Part shown: positions 25,574 to 34,062 of the stretch, piece by piece | Position numbering within the stretch: the stretch's first letter is position 1 | Layout: each line of letters starts with the position of its first letter | Source: Thermomonas sp. HDW16 | GTDB lineage: Bacteria > Pseudomonadota > Gammaproteobacteria > Xanthomonadales > Xanthomonadaceae | Assembly: GCF_011302915.1 (NCBI RefSeq) | Contig: NZ_CP049872.1 | Coordinates: forward strand, 868,001 to 932,000 | DNA length: 64,000 bases | Direction: 5' to 3' | Notes under the pieces: model-generated | What the model was told of the DNA's origin: nothing | What the model saw: only the letters and a program-made list of their open reading frames with translations | The model's database searches: none | Made by a program: the position numbers and the translations under genes

Positions 25574-26533
25574 ATGCAGTATCGCCGCCTCGGTTCCTCC
25601 GGCCTGCAACTCTCGGCGCTGTCGTTCGGCGCCTGGGTGACCTTCGGCAACCAGGTCGGCCGTGGCGCGGCGCGCGAGATGATCGCCGCCGCCTGGGATC
25701 ATGGCGTCAATTTCTTCGACAACGCCGAGGGCTATTCCAACGGCGAGGCGGAAAAGGTGATGGGCGATGTGCTGGCCGACCTGCGCCTGCCGCGCGATGG
25801 CTGGTGCGTGTCGAGCAAGGTGTTCTTCGGCTCCGCCGTGGATCCGCGGCCGACCCAGAAAGGCCTGTCGCGCAAGCATGTGCACGACGCGTGCCACGCC
25901 GCGCTGAAGCGGCTGCGGGTCGATTACCTCGATCTGTATTTCTGCCATCGTCCGGATCCGCAGACGCCCATCGCCGAAACCGTGTGGGCGATGGACACCC
26001 TGATCCGCCAGGGCAAGGTGCTGTACTGGGGCACCTCGGAATGGAGCGCCGAGGAAATCCGCGAGGCGCACCGCGTCGCGCAGGCGCACAACCTGGTCGC
26101 GCCGACGATGGAGCAACCGCAGTACAACCTGCTGGATCGTCAGCGCGTCGAAGTGGAATACGCGCCGCTGTACGCCGACTACGGCATGGGCACCACCATC
26201 TTTTCGCCGCTGGCGTCGGGCCTGCTCACCGGCAAGTACAACGATGGCATCCCGGCGGATTCGCGGCTCGCGCAGGATGGCTACGAGTGGCTGCAACGCA
26301 ACCTGCGCGGCGACCGCATCGAAAAATTGCGCGCTTATTCGGCGCTGGCGGCGGAGCTTGGCGTGGCGCCTGGCACGCTGGCCATTGCCTGGTGCCTGCG
26401 CAATCCGCATGTCTCCACGGTGATGCTGGGCGCATCGAGGTTGTCGCAGCTGTTGCAGAACTTCGAAGCGCTGGAGGTTTCGCAGCGTTTCGATGACGCC
26501 ACATGGCAAAGGATCGCTGCATCGGCAGCCTGA
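25574..26533 (+). CDS. Aldo/keto reductase (voltage-gated potassium channel beta-subunit type)
   Basis: A 319-residue NADPH-dependent oxidoreductase with an AKR TIM barrel. It has the catalytic Tyr in FDNAEGYSNGEAE, the Lys in CVSSKVFFG, a His in YLDLYFCHRPD, and the cofactor-binding end TVMLGASRLSQL. The sequence is closest to the Kv-beta/YghZ-like branch, which reduces small aldehydes and ketones. ATG at 25574 opens the family start MQYRRLGSSGLQLS; the upstream extension lies in the promoter region of the divergent exporter transcript. Confidence 0.92.
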   Translation: MQYRRLGSSGLQLSALSFGAWVTFGNQVGRGAAREMIAAAWDHGVNFFDNAEGYSNGEAEKVMGDVLADLRLPRDGWCVSSKVFFGSAVDPRPTQKGLSRKHVHDACHAALKRLRVDYLDLYFCHRPDPQTPIAETVWAMDTLIRQGKVLYWGTSEWSAEEIREAHRVAQAHNLVAPTMEQPQYNLLDRQRVEVEYAPLYADYGMGTTIFSPLASGLLTGKYNDGIPADSRLAQDGYEWLQRNLRGDRIEKLRAYSALAAELGVAPGTLAIAWCLRNPHVSTVMLGASRLSQLLQNFEALEVSQRFDDATWQRIAASAA

Positions 26534-26543
26534 AGCAGGGCGC

Positions 26544-26571
26544 TTGACTCGATAATGAGAATCATTATCAT
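26544..26571 (+). promoter_or_regulatory. hemP: hemP promoter with overlapping Fur box
   Basis: TTGACT (26544-26549) and TATCAT (26566-26571) are spaced by 16 bases. Between and over them lies GATAATGAGAATCATTATC (26551-26569), which differs from the 19-bp Fur consensus at a single position. Iron-bound Fur would block this promoter, so hemP should be induced by iron starvation. Confidence 0.93.
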
Positions 26572-26598
26572 CAATGCGACTGTCAATGGAGTGCCGCC

Positions 26599-26802
26599 GT
26601 GTCCGCCATTCTCGAATCGGTTTCGATCCGTCATCGGTTGCAGCTGGTCAAGCCTGCCGCGAAGCAAGCGGTTGCGACCCCCGAACTAGCCGTCGACAGC
26701 CGCGGCCTGTTGCAAGGGCGCAACGAAGTCCTGATCCGCCACGGCAACGAAACCTATCGCTTGCGGCATACCCGCAACGACAAGCTGATCCTGACCAAGT
26801 AG
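26599..26802 (+). CDS. hemP: Hemin uptake protein HemP
   Basis: A 67-residue protein ending in the HemP signature, in which SRGLLQGRNEVLIRHGNETY is followed by RLRHTRNDKLILTK. HemP proteins are small regulators or helpers of heme uptake; in some bacteria they activate a heme receptor gene. It stands alone: no heme receptor or hmu genes follow, so its partner must be elsewhere. It is under a near-consensus Fur box. Confidence 0.92.
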   Translation: MSAILESVSIRHRLQLVKPAAKQAVATPELAVDSRGLLQGRNEVLIRHGNETYRLRHTRNDKLILTK

Positions 26803-26824
26803 GGAGTACGTCCCCTGCTGGAAT

Positions 26825-26851
26825 ACGAAGCCCCGTGATGCGGGGCTTCGT
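26825..26851. terminator. Hairpin terminator between hemP and the PDZ gene
   Basis: CGAAGCCCCG (26826-26835) pairs with CGGGGCTTCG (26841-26850). It sits between the convergent hemP and PDZ-protein genes and can serve both, though the flanking T/A runs are short. Confidence 0.75.
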
Positions 26852-26862
26852 CATTCCGGAGA

Positions 26863-28326
26863 TCACCCGCCCTTCGGTGGCGCAGGCGGTGGCGGCAGCG
26901 GCAGTCCGTCACCCTCGATGATGGTCTTGTTGCCCTTGTCGTCCACGATCACCTGCACGCGTTTCTCGACGCGCTTGCCATCCTTCGGCATGGCCTGCAC
27001 CCAGGCGGGTGGTGTGTCATCGGCATCGCCTTCCCATTCGCTGCGCTTGCCGTCCTTGTCGACCATCACGAACCTGCGCTTCTGGATGCGTTCGCCATCC
27101 TTCGACATCGACGCGGTACGGGCACGGGGCGCATTGCCGTCGCCATCTTCGAAGGTCTGCACCTTGCCGTCTTCGCCCACGAAGATCATCTTGCGATGCT
27201 CGATGGCACCCGGCATGCCGGGTGCGCGCGGTGCCGCGATTCGCGGCACCGCGAACGGCAGCGCTTTCGGCACGCTGACGTGTGCAGTGGCGCTGTTGCG
27301 GTCGCGCAGGTAGTCCACTGCGACCTTGGCATCGGCGGGTTGCGCACGCAGCGCTTCCATCGCTTCGCGTGGGTTGTTGACCGACTTGCCACCGATCCTG
27401 CGGATCACGTCGCCGGCCTGCAGGCCTTCCAGGTCATTGCCGGTGCTGAGCACCAGCACGCCTCCGCTGGTGCCGAAATAGCGGCCCAGTTGTGCATCGA
27501 CCGCGGCGAGGTTGAGGCCGTTCCAGCGGAAGGCTTCGGCCAGCACCGGGAACTTGCAGTTCTCGCCTCTGCAGTCATTGCCCAGGCGAATGACTTCGGT
27601 GCGCACGTCGGGTGCGATCATCGCCCAGTCGGCACGCGGCCCGTCACCGATACGAACAAACTGCAGGTGCCTTTCGGAGCGGGGCTGATGTTCGGTGATG
27701 CGGTCGGCTTCGACATCGATCCGTCCATCGGGCGTTTCGATGATGTGCACGTCGTCGTCGAAGTTCGGAACAGCATCGGCATCGAGGCCGGGAAACACCA
27801 CCAGGCGGTCTCCCACTTTTGGCGTCAACGCCACGACTTGCGTCTTGCCATCGCGTTCATAGCCAAGCTTGATCATGGTCTTGGCATCGAGTGCCGCCAA
27901 TCGTTCGCGTACTTCGTCGACGCGTGCCGTGCCGTTGGCGGCCTTGATCGCCATGCCGTCGATGCTGACGATGCGGTCGCCGCTCTTCAGCCCGCCCGCG
28001 GCGGCGGCGCTGTCCGGGGTGACGCCGGCGATGCGCACGCCGGCTGCGTCATCGGGCGCCAGCAACACGCCGATCACCGGCTTGCGCAGTACCCGCTTCT
28101 CGATGCGGATTGGCGCATCGGCACCGCCGTATTCGCGTTGCAGTTCGGCGAAGCGTTGCGCGGCCTTGTCGAGATCGGCGCGGGCGGCATCGAGTTGTTT
28201 CTGCTGCGCCGGCGTTGGCGTGGATTGGGCGATGGCGGCCCCGGACAACGCCACGCCCAGTGCAAGCGCGAGCAGGGTGGGTTTGGACAGCCATTCGGCT
28301 GTTGGACGCGGGGTCGAAGTGTTCAT
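26863..28326 (-). CDS. Exported PDZ-domain protein with C-terminal tandem repeats
   Basis: A 487-residue protein with a signal peptide (residues about 1-34, ending AAIAQS) and then a short coiled coil. The first PDZ domain follows (IGVLLAPDDAAGV, then SGDRIVSIDG). A second PDZ-like unit is marked by GVLVLSTGNDLEGLQAGDVI. No protease domain is present. The C-terminus has three related repeats ending FEDGDG, WEGDADD and IEGDG, then a Pro/Gly-rich tail. It is the last gene of an ECF-sigma operon, 34 bp after the anti-sigma-like gene. It may be a periplasmic sensor or chaperone for that system; the function is inferred from position only. Confidence 0.78.
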   Translation of the reverse strand: MNTSTPRPTAEWLSKPTLLALALGVALSGAAIAQSTPTPAQQKQLDAARADLDKAAQRFAELQREYGGADAPIRIEKRVLRKPVIGVLLAPDDAAGVRIAGVTPDSAAAAGGLKSGDRIVSIDGMAIKAANGTARVDEVRERLAALDAKTMIKLGYERDGKTQVVALTPKVGDRLVVFPGLDADAVPNFDDDVHIIETPDGRIDVEADRITEHQPRSERHLQFVRIGDGPRADWAMIAPDVRTEVIRLGNDCRGENCKFPVLAEAFRWNGLNLAAVDAQLGRYFGTSGGVLVLSTGNDLEGLQAGDVIRRIGGKSVNNPREAMEALRAQPADAKVAVDYLRDRNSATAHVSVPKALPFAVPRIAAPRAPGMPGAIEHRKMIFVGEDGKVQTFEDGDGNAPRARTASMSKDGERIQKRRFVMVDKDGKRSEWEGDADDTPPAWVQAMPKDGKRVEKRVQVIVDDKGNKTIIEGDGLPLPPPPAPPKGG

Positions 28327-28360
28327 GCGGGCCTCGTGGCGATGAAGAAGAATTGGCGGA

Positions 28361-29131
28361 TTAATCGATGCTGACCAGTGCGGCGTCGTAGGTCTGGCCA
28401 CGGGCGGCGTACAGGCGGTTGGTGGTTTCGATGCCGACCAGTTGTTGCAGTGTGTCCACCCGCTGGCCCCACAGGTTGGCGCGTTGCGCATCGCTGAGTC
28501 CGGGCTGGATCAAGGTGGCATCGATGGCGGCGACTCGGCCGTCGAGTTCGTCGCTCAGTGCGGCGCTGGTGCCGCTGGCAACGCGGTCATCCCGCGCCAT
28601 CGCCAGCAGGCTTTCCAGTTGCGCGGACTGTGCGTAAAGCGGTTCCATGTCGATGGACATCGATGTGCCTGGTGTATCCGTTCCGGCGACGCGGCTGGCA
28701 TCCGTTGGTTGTTCGGCGCTGCGGATCGGACGCTGCGAAGGTGATGGCTGGCTGGCGCGGCGCGGCCGGTCGCGGTTGGCGACAGGTGTCGATACCGTTT
28801 GCGCTGCACTGGCGATGGAAGGCGGTGGCGTGATCGGTGCGATAGCCGTGACGGTGGACGGCGTTGCTGCCGCTGCAACGGCTTGAGGCGTAGGCGCGAG
28901 CGCGGGTTCCGCTTGCCGCAGCATCCGCAACGGGATCAGCACGACCAATGCGAGCGTAGCCGCCGTCGCCAGCCACAGTGGCCAGCGCGTGCGCGGACGT
29001 GTTGCGGGCGATGGCAGGCGCGCTTGCACGCGTTGCCAGCCGCCGTTGTCAGGCGCTTCCTGCGGGAGGGCGGCGAAGGCGTCGCTCCAGCTGCGGGTCT
29101 TGTTTCGATCGAAGTCTCCGGCATCAGGCAT
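28361..29131 (-). CDS. Putative anti-sigma factor (single-span membrane protein)
   Basis: A 256-residue protein. A cytosolic N-terminus of about 50 residues (W-S-D-A-F-A-A-L-P) precedes one membrane helix, RWPLWLATAATLALVVLIPL. A Pro/Thr-rich periplasmic linker and a helical periplasmic domain follow. It has no zinc-binding HxxxCxxC motif. The start codon overlaps the 3' end of the ECF sigma gene by 8 bases, the usual sign of a sigma/anti-sigma pair. ATG at 29131 is used. The role is inferred from gene order and topology. Confidence 0.72.
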   Translation of the reverse strand: MPDAGDFDRNKTRSWSDAFAALPQEAPDNGGWQRVQARLPSPATRPRTRWPLWLATAATLALVVLIPLRMLRQAEPALAPTPQAVAAAATPSTVTAIAPITPPPSIASAAQTVSTPVANRDRPRRASQPSPSQRPIRSAEQPTDASRVAGTDTPGTSMSIDMEPLYAQSAQLESLLAMARDDRVASGTSAALSDELDGRVAAIDATLIQPGLSDAQRANLWGQRVDTLQQLVGIETTNRLYAARGQTYDAALVSID

Positions 29132-29729
29132 GTGCCTGCTCCTTCCTATCAATATGTGCAGCCGCAGGTTCGGTCACCTGCAGCAAGGCACGCAGGCGGC
29201 GGGTGCCGCGCGCCAGCTGCGATTTCGAGAAGCTCACGCTGCGCTCCACCGCGGCGGCGATCTCTTCGTGCGTATAGCCTTCTGCGTGGTACAGCCAGAG
29301 CACGCTGCGGGTGGCGGCCGGCAATTCGCCTAGCGCGCGCTGCAGCAGCACGGCATCGGCGGCAGCCGGCGGTGGCGGTGCATGGTCTTCGGCGATGTCG
29401 TCGGTCTCCACGCCACCCAGTTCCAGCGACAACCGGCGCTCGCGCCGTAGCCGCTGCAATGCTTCGTTCACCGCGACCTGCCGCAGCCAGCCCCAGAACG
29501 GGCTGCCGCCGTCGCCACGGAAGCTGCCGATGCCGGACCATAGTTTCAACATCGTCTCCTGCAGGATCTCGTCGGCCTCGTTGCGGCTGCCGCAGATGCG
29601 CAGCGCCAGGGTGAACACCGGCCGTTCGAACCAGCGGTAGAGCTGCTCGAACGCGGCCGGATCCCCGGCCCGCGCACGCGCGAGCAGGGAGGCGGGGACG
29701 TCGATCGCGAAGCTCGAACGGGTGGTCAT
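29124..29729 (-). CDS. ECF-family RNA polymerase sigma factor
   Basis: A 201-residue protein with region 2 (LYRWFERPVFTLALRICGSRNEADEILQ... containing the DEILQET core-binding motif) and region 4 (LGELPAATRSVLWLYHAEGY, then the helix-turn-helix THEEIAAAVERSVSFSKSQLARG). Regions 3 and 1 are absent, as in the ECF group. It heads the operon sigma, anti-sigma-like, PDZ protein. An alternative promoter used by this sigma cannot be read with confidence. Confidence 0.93.
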   Translation of the reverse strand: MTTRSSFAIDVPASLLARARAGDPAAFEQLYRWFERPVFTLALRICGSRNEADEILQETMLKLWSGIGSFRGDGGSPFWGWLRQVAVNEALQRLRRERRLSLELGGVETDDIAEDHAPPPPAAADAVLLQRALGELPAATRSVLWLYHAEGYTHEEIAAAVERSVSFSKSQLARGTRRLRALLQVTEPAAAHIDRKEQAHA

Positions 29730-29835
29730 CTAACTGTCTGGATGCTGCCGGAGGTAAAAAGGTCGCAAACGGGATGAAATATCGTCCGCCAACGGCGACG
29801 CCTATACTCGACACATTCTTCGGGGAGAAAATTCC

Positions 29836-30777
29836 ATGGGCTCGATTCTCGCGCTGATCCTGCTGTTCGCCGGCATCGTGATCCTGTTCAAGACCGTGCG
29901 CATGGTGCCGCAGGGCTACGAATGGACGGTGGAGCGCTTCGGCAAGTACACCCACACCATGAGCCCCGGCCTGCACTTCCTGGTTCCGGTCGTGTACGGC
30001 GTGGGCCGCAAGATCAACATGATGGAACAGGTCATGGACGTGCCCAGCCAGGACGTCATCACCAAGGACAACGCGGTGGTGAAGGTCGATGGCGTGGTCT
30101 ATTTCCAGGTGCTGGATGCGGCCAAGGCGGCGTATGAAGTCGCCACGCTGGAAATCGCGGTGCTGAACCTGGTGATGACCAATATCCGCACCGCGATCGG
30201 GTCGATGGACCTGGACGAGTCGCTGTCCAAGCGCGACGAGATCAATACCAAGGTGCTGCATGCCGTCGACCAGGCCACCCATCCGTGGGGACTCAAGGTC
30301 AATCGCATCGAGCTGAAGGACATCCAGCCGCCGCGCGACCTGGTCGATTCGATGGCCCGGCAGATGAAGGCCGAGCGCGAAAAGCGCGCCAACATCCTCG
30401 AAGCCGAAGGCTTCCGCCAGGCCGCGATCCTCAAGGCCGAGGGTGAGAAGCAGTCGGTGATCCTGGAAGCCGAAGGCGGCCGCGAAGCCGCGTTCCGCGA
30501 AGCCGAAGCGCGCGAGCGTCTGGCCGAGGCGGAAGCCAAGGCGACCCAGATGGTGTCCGACGCGATCGCTTCGGGCAACGTGCAGGCGATCAACTACTTC
30601 GTGGCGCAGAAGTACATCGAGGCGTTCAAGGCGCTGGCCGAAGCGCCGAACCAGAAATTCGTGATGATGCCGATGGAGTCGGCCGGCGTGATCGGTTCGC
30701 TGGGCGGCATCGCCGAGCTGGCGAAGGAAGCGATGGAGCGTCAGCCGAGCGGCAAGCTGCCGAAGGCGGGAGGCTGA
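29836..30777 (+). CDS. qmcA: SPFH/stomatin-family protein QmcA
   Basis: A 313-residue band-7 protein with one N-terminal membrane helix (residues 3-22) and an SPFH domain containing VPQGYEWTVERFGKYTHTM and VDGVVYFQV. A long Ala/Glu-rich coiled coil (about residues 185-245) holds repeated ILEAEG/ILKAEG units. It forms ring-like scaffolds in the inner membrane. GGGGAGA precedes the ATG, and the NfeD partner follows after 3 bases, the conserved slipin/NfeD operon arrangement. Confidence 0.94.
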   Translation: MGSILALILLFAGIVILFKTVRMVPQGYEWTVERFGKYTHTMSPGLHFLVPVVYGVGRKINMMEQVMDVPSQDVITKDNAVVKVDGVVYFQVLDAAKAAYEVATLEIAVLNLVMTNIRTAIGSMDLDESLSKRDEINTKVLHAVDQATHPWGLKVNRIELKDIQPPRDLVDSMARQMKAEREKRANILEAEGFRQAAILKAEGEKQSVILEAEGGREAAFREAEARERLAEAEAKATQMVSDAIASGNVQAINYFVAQKYIEAFKALAEAPNQKFVMMPMESAGVIGSLGGIAELAKEAMERQPSGKLPKAGG

Positions 30778-30780
30778 GCC

Positions 30781-31212
30781 ATGCGTTGGGACGTATTCGC
30801 CTGGGCGGCGTTCGCGCTGCTGCTGTTCGCCGCCGAGGCGTTGGCGCCCGGTGCCTTCATGCTGTGGCTGGGCTTCGCGGCCGTGGCCGTGTTCGTCGGC
30901 GTATTGCTGATCCCGGGCATCCCGGTGTTGGCGCAGGCCGCGGCGTTTGTCGTGCTCGGTTTCGTGTCGATCCAGGTCTATCGCAAGTGGTTCCGTACGC
31001 GCGAACGCCAGAGCGACCAACCCGCGCTCAACCGCCGCACGGCGGCGCTGGTCGGGCGGGTGGTGTCGCTGGAACGGGCGATCGTCGATGGCCGCGGCCG
31101 TGTGCAGATCGCCGATGCGTATTGGGACGTTACGGGGGCTGATTTACCCGTAGGAGCCGCGGTGCGGATTGTCGGTGGCGATGCGATGAGCCTGCAGGTC
31201 GAGGCGGCCTGA
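30781..31212 (+). CDS. Short NfeD-family membrane protein
   Basis: A 143-residue protein with two or three hydrophobic segments in the first 65 residues. A C-terminal OB-fold follows (ALVGRVVSLERAIVDGRGRV... then AAVRIVGGDAMSLQVE), typical of short NfeD proteins. It lacks the ClpP-like protease domain of long NfeD forms. Its gene follows qmcA in the same operon, and the partners are thought to bind each other in membrane microdomains. Confidence 0.9.
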   Translation: MRWDVFAWAAFALLLFAAEALAPGAFMLWLGFAAVAVFVGVLLIPGIPVLAQAAAFVVLGFVSIQVYRKWFRTRERQSDQPALNRRTAALVGRVVSLERAIVDGRGRVQIADAYWDVTGADLPVGAAVRIVGGDAMSLQVEAA

Positions 31213-31234
31213 TTTGATCGCGAGCGCCGTTGGC

Positions 31235-31747
31235 ATGGGCATGAAGCGAATCATGTTCGGGTTGGTGGTGATGCTTGCGGTAGGCGGTGCCCCGGCGCAG
31301 GAGCGCGCGCACGGCTGGATCGGCAAGGCGGTACCGCCGTATCCGGAAGGCGTGGAGCAGCAGCAGGGCAGCTGCATCGGCGACGGTGCGGGCGGCGGGC
31401 CGGAGCGCATCTGTCATCACATGGTGAGCGTGGTGTTCGACCCGCAGTCGAAGCTGCGCACCTTGCTGGTTGTGCAGGAACTGCCGCACTTCGGGAAAAA
31501 CAGCATTGGCATCGTGACCGATGCGTTCGAGCCCGAGGAACTTGACGATGCCGCATGGCAGGTATCGGTCGGTGCCTGCCAGCAGACGGGGCAGGACGAC
31601 GGGCGCATCGTCGCCATCGTCAAGCCGCATGACGTCGAGTGGCTTGGCGCACGGCGCGCCTGGCGCGTGGATGGCGAAGGCCGGATGCAGACGCTGCCGG
31701 CCAAGGGCGTGCGTTGCCGCAACGAAGGCTACGGCTACGACGGCTGA
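31235..31747 (+). CDS. Secreted hypothetical protein
   Basis: A protein of about 170 residues that starts with a signal peptide (GMKRIMFGLVVMLAVGGAPAQE). The mature part has four cysteines that could form disulfides (near SCIGDGAGGG, ERICHHM, GACQQTG and VRCRNEG) and no family motif I recognise. ATG at 31235 or 31241 may be used; the longer frame starts with a TTG and would spoil the signal peptide. It lies 22 bp after nfeD on the same strand and may be cotranscribed with it. A periplasmic or secreted location is inferred. Confidence 0.65.
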   Translation: MGMKRIMFGLVVMLAVGGAPAQERAHGWIGKAVPPYPEGVEQQQGSCIGDGAGGGPERICHHMVSVVFDPQSKLRTLLVVQELPHFGKNSIGIVTDAFEPEELDDAAWQVSVGACQQTGQDDGRIVAIVKPHDVEWLGARRAWRVDGEGRMQTLPAKGVRCRNEGYGYDG

Positions 31748-31840
31748 CGGGCGGGGAAATCGCCGGTGCGGTACTGCATACCGGCGCGTAGGGCGCACCC
31801 AGTCTGGGATAATGCCCGCCCCACGCAGGCAGGCAGCCCG

Positions 31841-32944
31841 ATGACCCAGAAGACGATCCTCAATGAGACCCATCGTGCGCTCGGCGCCAAGATGGTCGAC
31901 TTCGGCGGCTGGGACATGCCGATCCACTACGGCTCGCAGCTCGACGAACACCATCTGGTGCGCACGGCTGCCGGCATGTTCGACGTCAGCCACATGACCG
32001 TGGTCGACCTCACCGGCACCAAGGTGCGCGAGTTCCTCCGCCACCTCGTCGCCAACTCAGTGGACAAGCTGCAGAAGCCCGGCAAGGCGTTGTACACCGC
32101 GATGCTCAACCCGCAGGGCGGGGTGATCGACGACCTGATCGTCTATTACATGTCGGAAGACTGGTTCCGCCTGGTGGTGAACGCCGCTACCCGCGAGAAG
32201 GACGTCACCTGGATCACCGAACAAGCCAAGGCCTTCGATGTCAGCGTGCGCGAACGCCCCGAGTTCGGCATGGTCGCGGTGCAGGGCCCGACCGCGCGCG
32301 AGAAGGTGGTCGGCCTGCTGCGCGAGGAAGACCGCACGCCGGTGTCCAAGCTGCTGCGTTTCTCCGCACGCGAGGCGAAGACCATTGGTGGCGTCGAGGT
32401 ATTCGTCGCCCGCACCGGTTACACCGGCGAGGATGGCTTCGAGGTGATCGTGCCCGAGGCGCAGACCGTGGCGTTCTGGAATGAACTGCTGGCCGCAGGC
32501 GTGAAGCCGGCTGGCCTGGGCGCACGCGACACGCTGCGTCTTGAGGCCGGCATGAACCTGTACGGCCAGGACATGGACGATACGATTTCGCCATACGAGG
32601 CGGCATTGGGCTGGACCGTGGTGCTCGACGAGGGCCGGGACTTCATCGGTCGCAGCGTGCTGGAAGCGCAGCAGGCCGATGGTGTGCCGCGGCAGATGAT
32701 CGGCTTGGTGATGGACGAGAAAGGCGTGTTGCGCCACGGCCAGAAGGTGGTCACCGCCAATGGCGAGGGTGAGATCCTGTCCGGTACCTTCTCGCCCAGC
32801 ATCGGCAAGGCGATCGCTTTCGCCCGCGTGCCGGCCGGCGAGCCCGGCGACGTGCGCGTGGATATCCGCGGCAAGGAAATCCCGGTGCGCGTGGTCAAGT
32901 TCCCGTTCGTCCGCGAAGGCAAGATCCAGGACGGCATCCTCTGA
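31841..32944 (+). CDS. gcvT: Aminomethyltransferase (glycine cleavage T protein)
   Basis: GcvT takes the aminomethyl group from lipoyl-GcvH and passes the one-carbon unit to tetrahydrofolate, releasing ammonia. The 367-residue protein starts [20 protein letters not shown] and includes the folate-binding [14 protein letters not shown] block and [17 protein letters not shown] at 31841 matches the family start. gcvH follows 84 bp downstream; gcvP is not in the window. No glycine riboswitch is visible in the short leader. Confidence 0.96.
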   Translation: MTQKTILNETHRALGAKMVDFGGWDMPIHYGSQLDEHHLVRTAAGMFDVSHMTVVDLTGTKVREFLRHLVANSVDKLQKPGKALYTAMLNPQGGVIDDLIVYYMSEDWFRLVVNAATREKDVTWITEQAKAFDVSVRERPEFGMVAVQGPTAREKVVGLLREEDRTPVSKLLRFSAREAKTIGGVEVFVARTGYTGEDGFEVIVPEAQTVAFWNELLAAGVKPAGLGARDTLRLEAGMNLYGQDMDDTISPYEAALGWTVVLDEGRDFIGRSVLEAQQADGVPRQMIGLVMDEKGVLRHGQKVVTANGEGEILSGTFSPSIGKAIAFARVPAGEPGDVRVDIRGKEIPVRVVKFPFVREGKIQDGIL

Positions 32945-33028
32945 TTGCGTCATGGGTGAATTTTCACCCGCAGCTTCGCTAGACTTTCCCCAGCCCATCC
33001 CCCGCAACGTTCCACTGGAGCCACAGCA

Positions 33029-33424
33029 ATGAGCGAAATCCCCGGCGACCTCAAGTTCCTCAAGTCCCACGAATGGGCCCGTGTCGAAGGCGACGGCAAG
33101 GTCACCGTTGGCATTTCCGATCACGCCCAAGGCCTGCTCGGCGACCTGGTCTACGTCGAACTGCCAAATGTCGGCGATACCGTCCAGGTCGGCACCGCAT
33201 GTGCGGTGGTGGAGTCGGTGAAGGCTGCGTCCGACGTGTACGCGCCGGTCAGCGGCAAGGTGGTCGAGGTCAACGCCGCACTGGTCGACAAGCCGGAAAC
33301 GATCAATGAAGACGCCTACGGCGACGGCTGGTTGTTCACGATGGAGATCGATGATGCCGAGCAGCTCAACGAGCTGCTGAGTCCGGACGACTACGCCGAA
33401 TTGCTGGAAGACGAAGACCACTGA
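33029..33424 (+). CDS. gcvH: Glycine cleavage system H protein
   Basis: A 131-residue lipoyl carrier that shuttles the aminomethyl intermediate between the P, T and L proteins. The lipoylated lysine lies in [17 protein letters not shown], and the N-terminus has the family start [14 protein letters not shown] motif (here [15 protein letters not shown]). Length is normal. It is preceded by GGAG and followed by a strong terminator. Confidence 0.97.
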   Translation: MSEIPGDLKFLKSHEWARVEGDGKVTVGISDHAQGLLGDLVYVELPNVGDTVQVGTACAVVESVKAASDVYAPVSGKVVEVNAALVDKPETINEDAYGDGWLFTMEIDDAEQLNELLSPDDYAELLEDEDH

Positions 33425-33455
33425 CATCGCCTCCTGCCCCTGGAAGCGGCATCGG

Positions 33456-33485
33456 AACCCGCGGCTAACACCGCGGGTTTTTCGT
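33456..33485 (+). terminator. Intrinsic terminator after gcvH
   Basis: AACCCGCGG (33456-33464) pairs with CCGCGGGTT after a 6-base loop, followed by TTTT. It closes the gcvT/gcvH unit. Confidence 0.9.
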
Positions 33486-33857
33486 TTCCCGGGTTGCAAA
33501 AAACCGCGAACGAGACGCGTCGGCGGTTCGCGATTCGCGAAAAAAGTTCGCGCAGTTTTGCGCAATCGGGCTTGTGCGACGCGCAAAGGTGAGGTTGTGC
33601 GTGCTGTGGCGAACGCGGCGTGGCGAGCTTGTTCGCGCGCTCGTGCATGGGTAATCGATGACGCGTGATGTCATCCGTGCGCGTGCATGCGCGAACGATG
33701 AGTATCGAAGAAAGTCGCTTTTTTCCCTGCGTTTTTGCATTTGCTTCCCAATGTCCGCGTATCGACGCGCGTGCACTGCATGCTGCGTGCGAGTGGCCGC
33801 GACGAGGCGCGCGGCACCCGGCGCACAAGCGAGGCGAAAAAAAATTGCGACAGGTTG
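33486..33857. other. Gene-free stretch upstream of the candidate RNA
   Basis: This stretch has no credible gene. It is richer in A/T runs than its surroundings and is studded with short CG-rich palindromic words (TTCGCG, GCGCG, GCGCAA). The open frames here are shadows without ribosome-binding sites. It could be a nucleoid-protein binding or promoter region for the downstream RNA and histone-like gene, but nothing specific supports that. Confidence 0.5.
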
Positions 33858-33886
33858 TTGACAGTCGGAAAAACCGTGATTAGGTT
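33858..33886 (+). promoter_or_regulatory. Putative promoter of the candidate RNA
   Basis: A consensus -35 TTGACA (33858-33863) is followed after 17 bases by TAGGTT, a weak -10. It points to the structured stretch that ends in a terminator at 34062. Confidence 0.5.
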
Positions 33887-33892
33887 TCGCCC

Positions 33893-34062
33893 AAGCAGAC
33901 GTTCCCTGCAGAAGCGAGTGAGAAAACAAAACGCGATCACCGGCCGCATCACATGCACCTCCACCAGCAGCATCAAATGGTGGACGCCGGCATCGCCATC
34001 CCTCGCGGAAACGGGAAGCGCCCATGATCGAAACCTGCAGCGTCAGCCGCCGCAGGTTTTTT
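33893..34062 (+). ncRNA. Candidate structured small RNA
   Basis: No convincing coding frame covers this stretch, yet it has a promoter-like sequence before it, a strong fold and an intrinsic terminator. GCGAT (33933-33937) pairs with ATCGC (33992-33996). CCGGC (33940-33944) pairs with GCCGG (33986-33990), and TCCACCA (33960-33966) pairs with TGGTGGA (33978-33984), giving one long interrupted arm. AACCTGC (34032-34038) pairs with GCAGGTT (34052-34058), followed by a T-run. Expected length is about 170 nt. It may instead be the leader of the histone-like gene. I cannot assign it to a known RNA family. Confidence 0.5.
34032..34062 (+). terminator. Intrinsic terminator of the candidate RNA
   Basis: AACCTGC pairs with GCAGGTT around an inner GCG/CGC pair, followed by TTTT. 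It lies 160 bp before the histone-like gene, so it would end, or attenuate, transcription coming from 33858. Confidence 0.75.

Noticed and set aside
31748..31840. Glycine riboswitch before gcvT
   Set aside because: The leader is only about 90 bases and lacks the tandem glycine-aptamer blocks.
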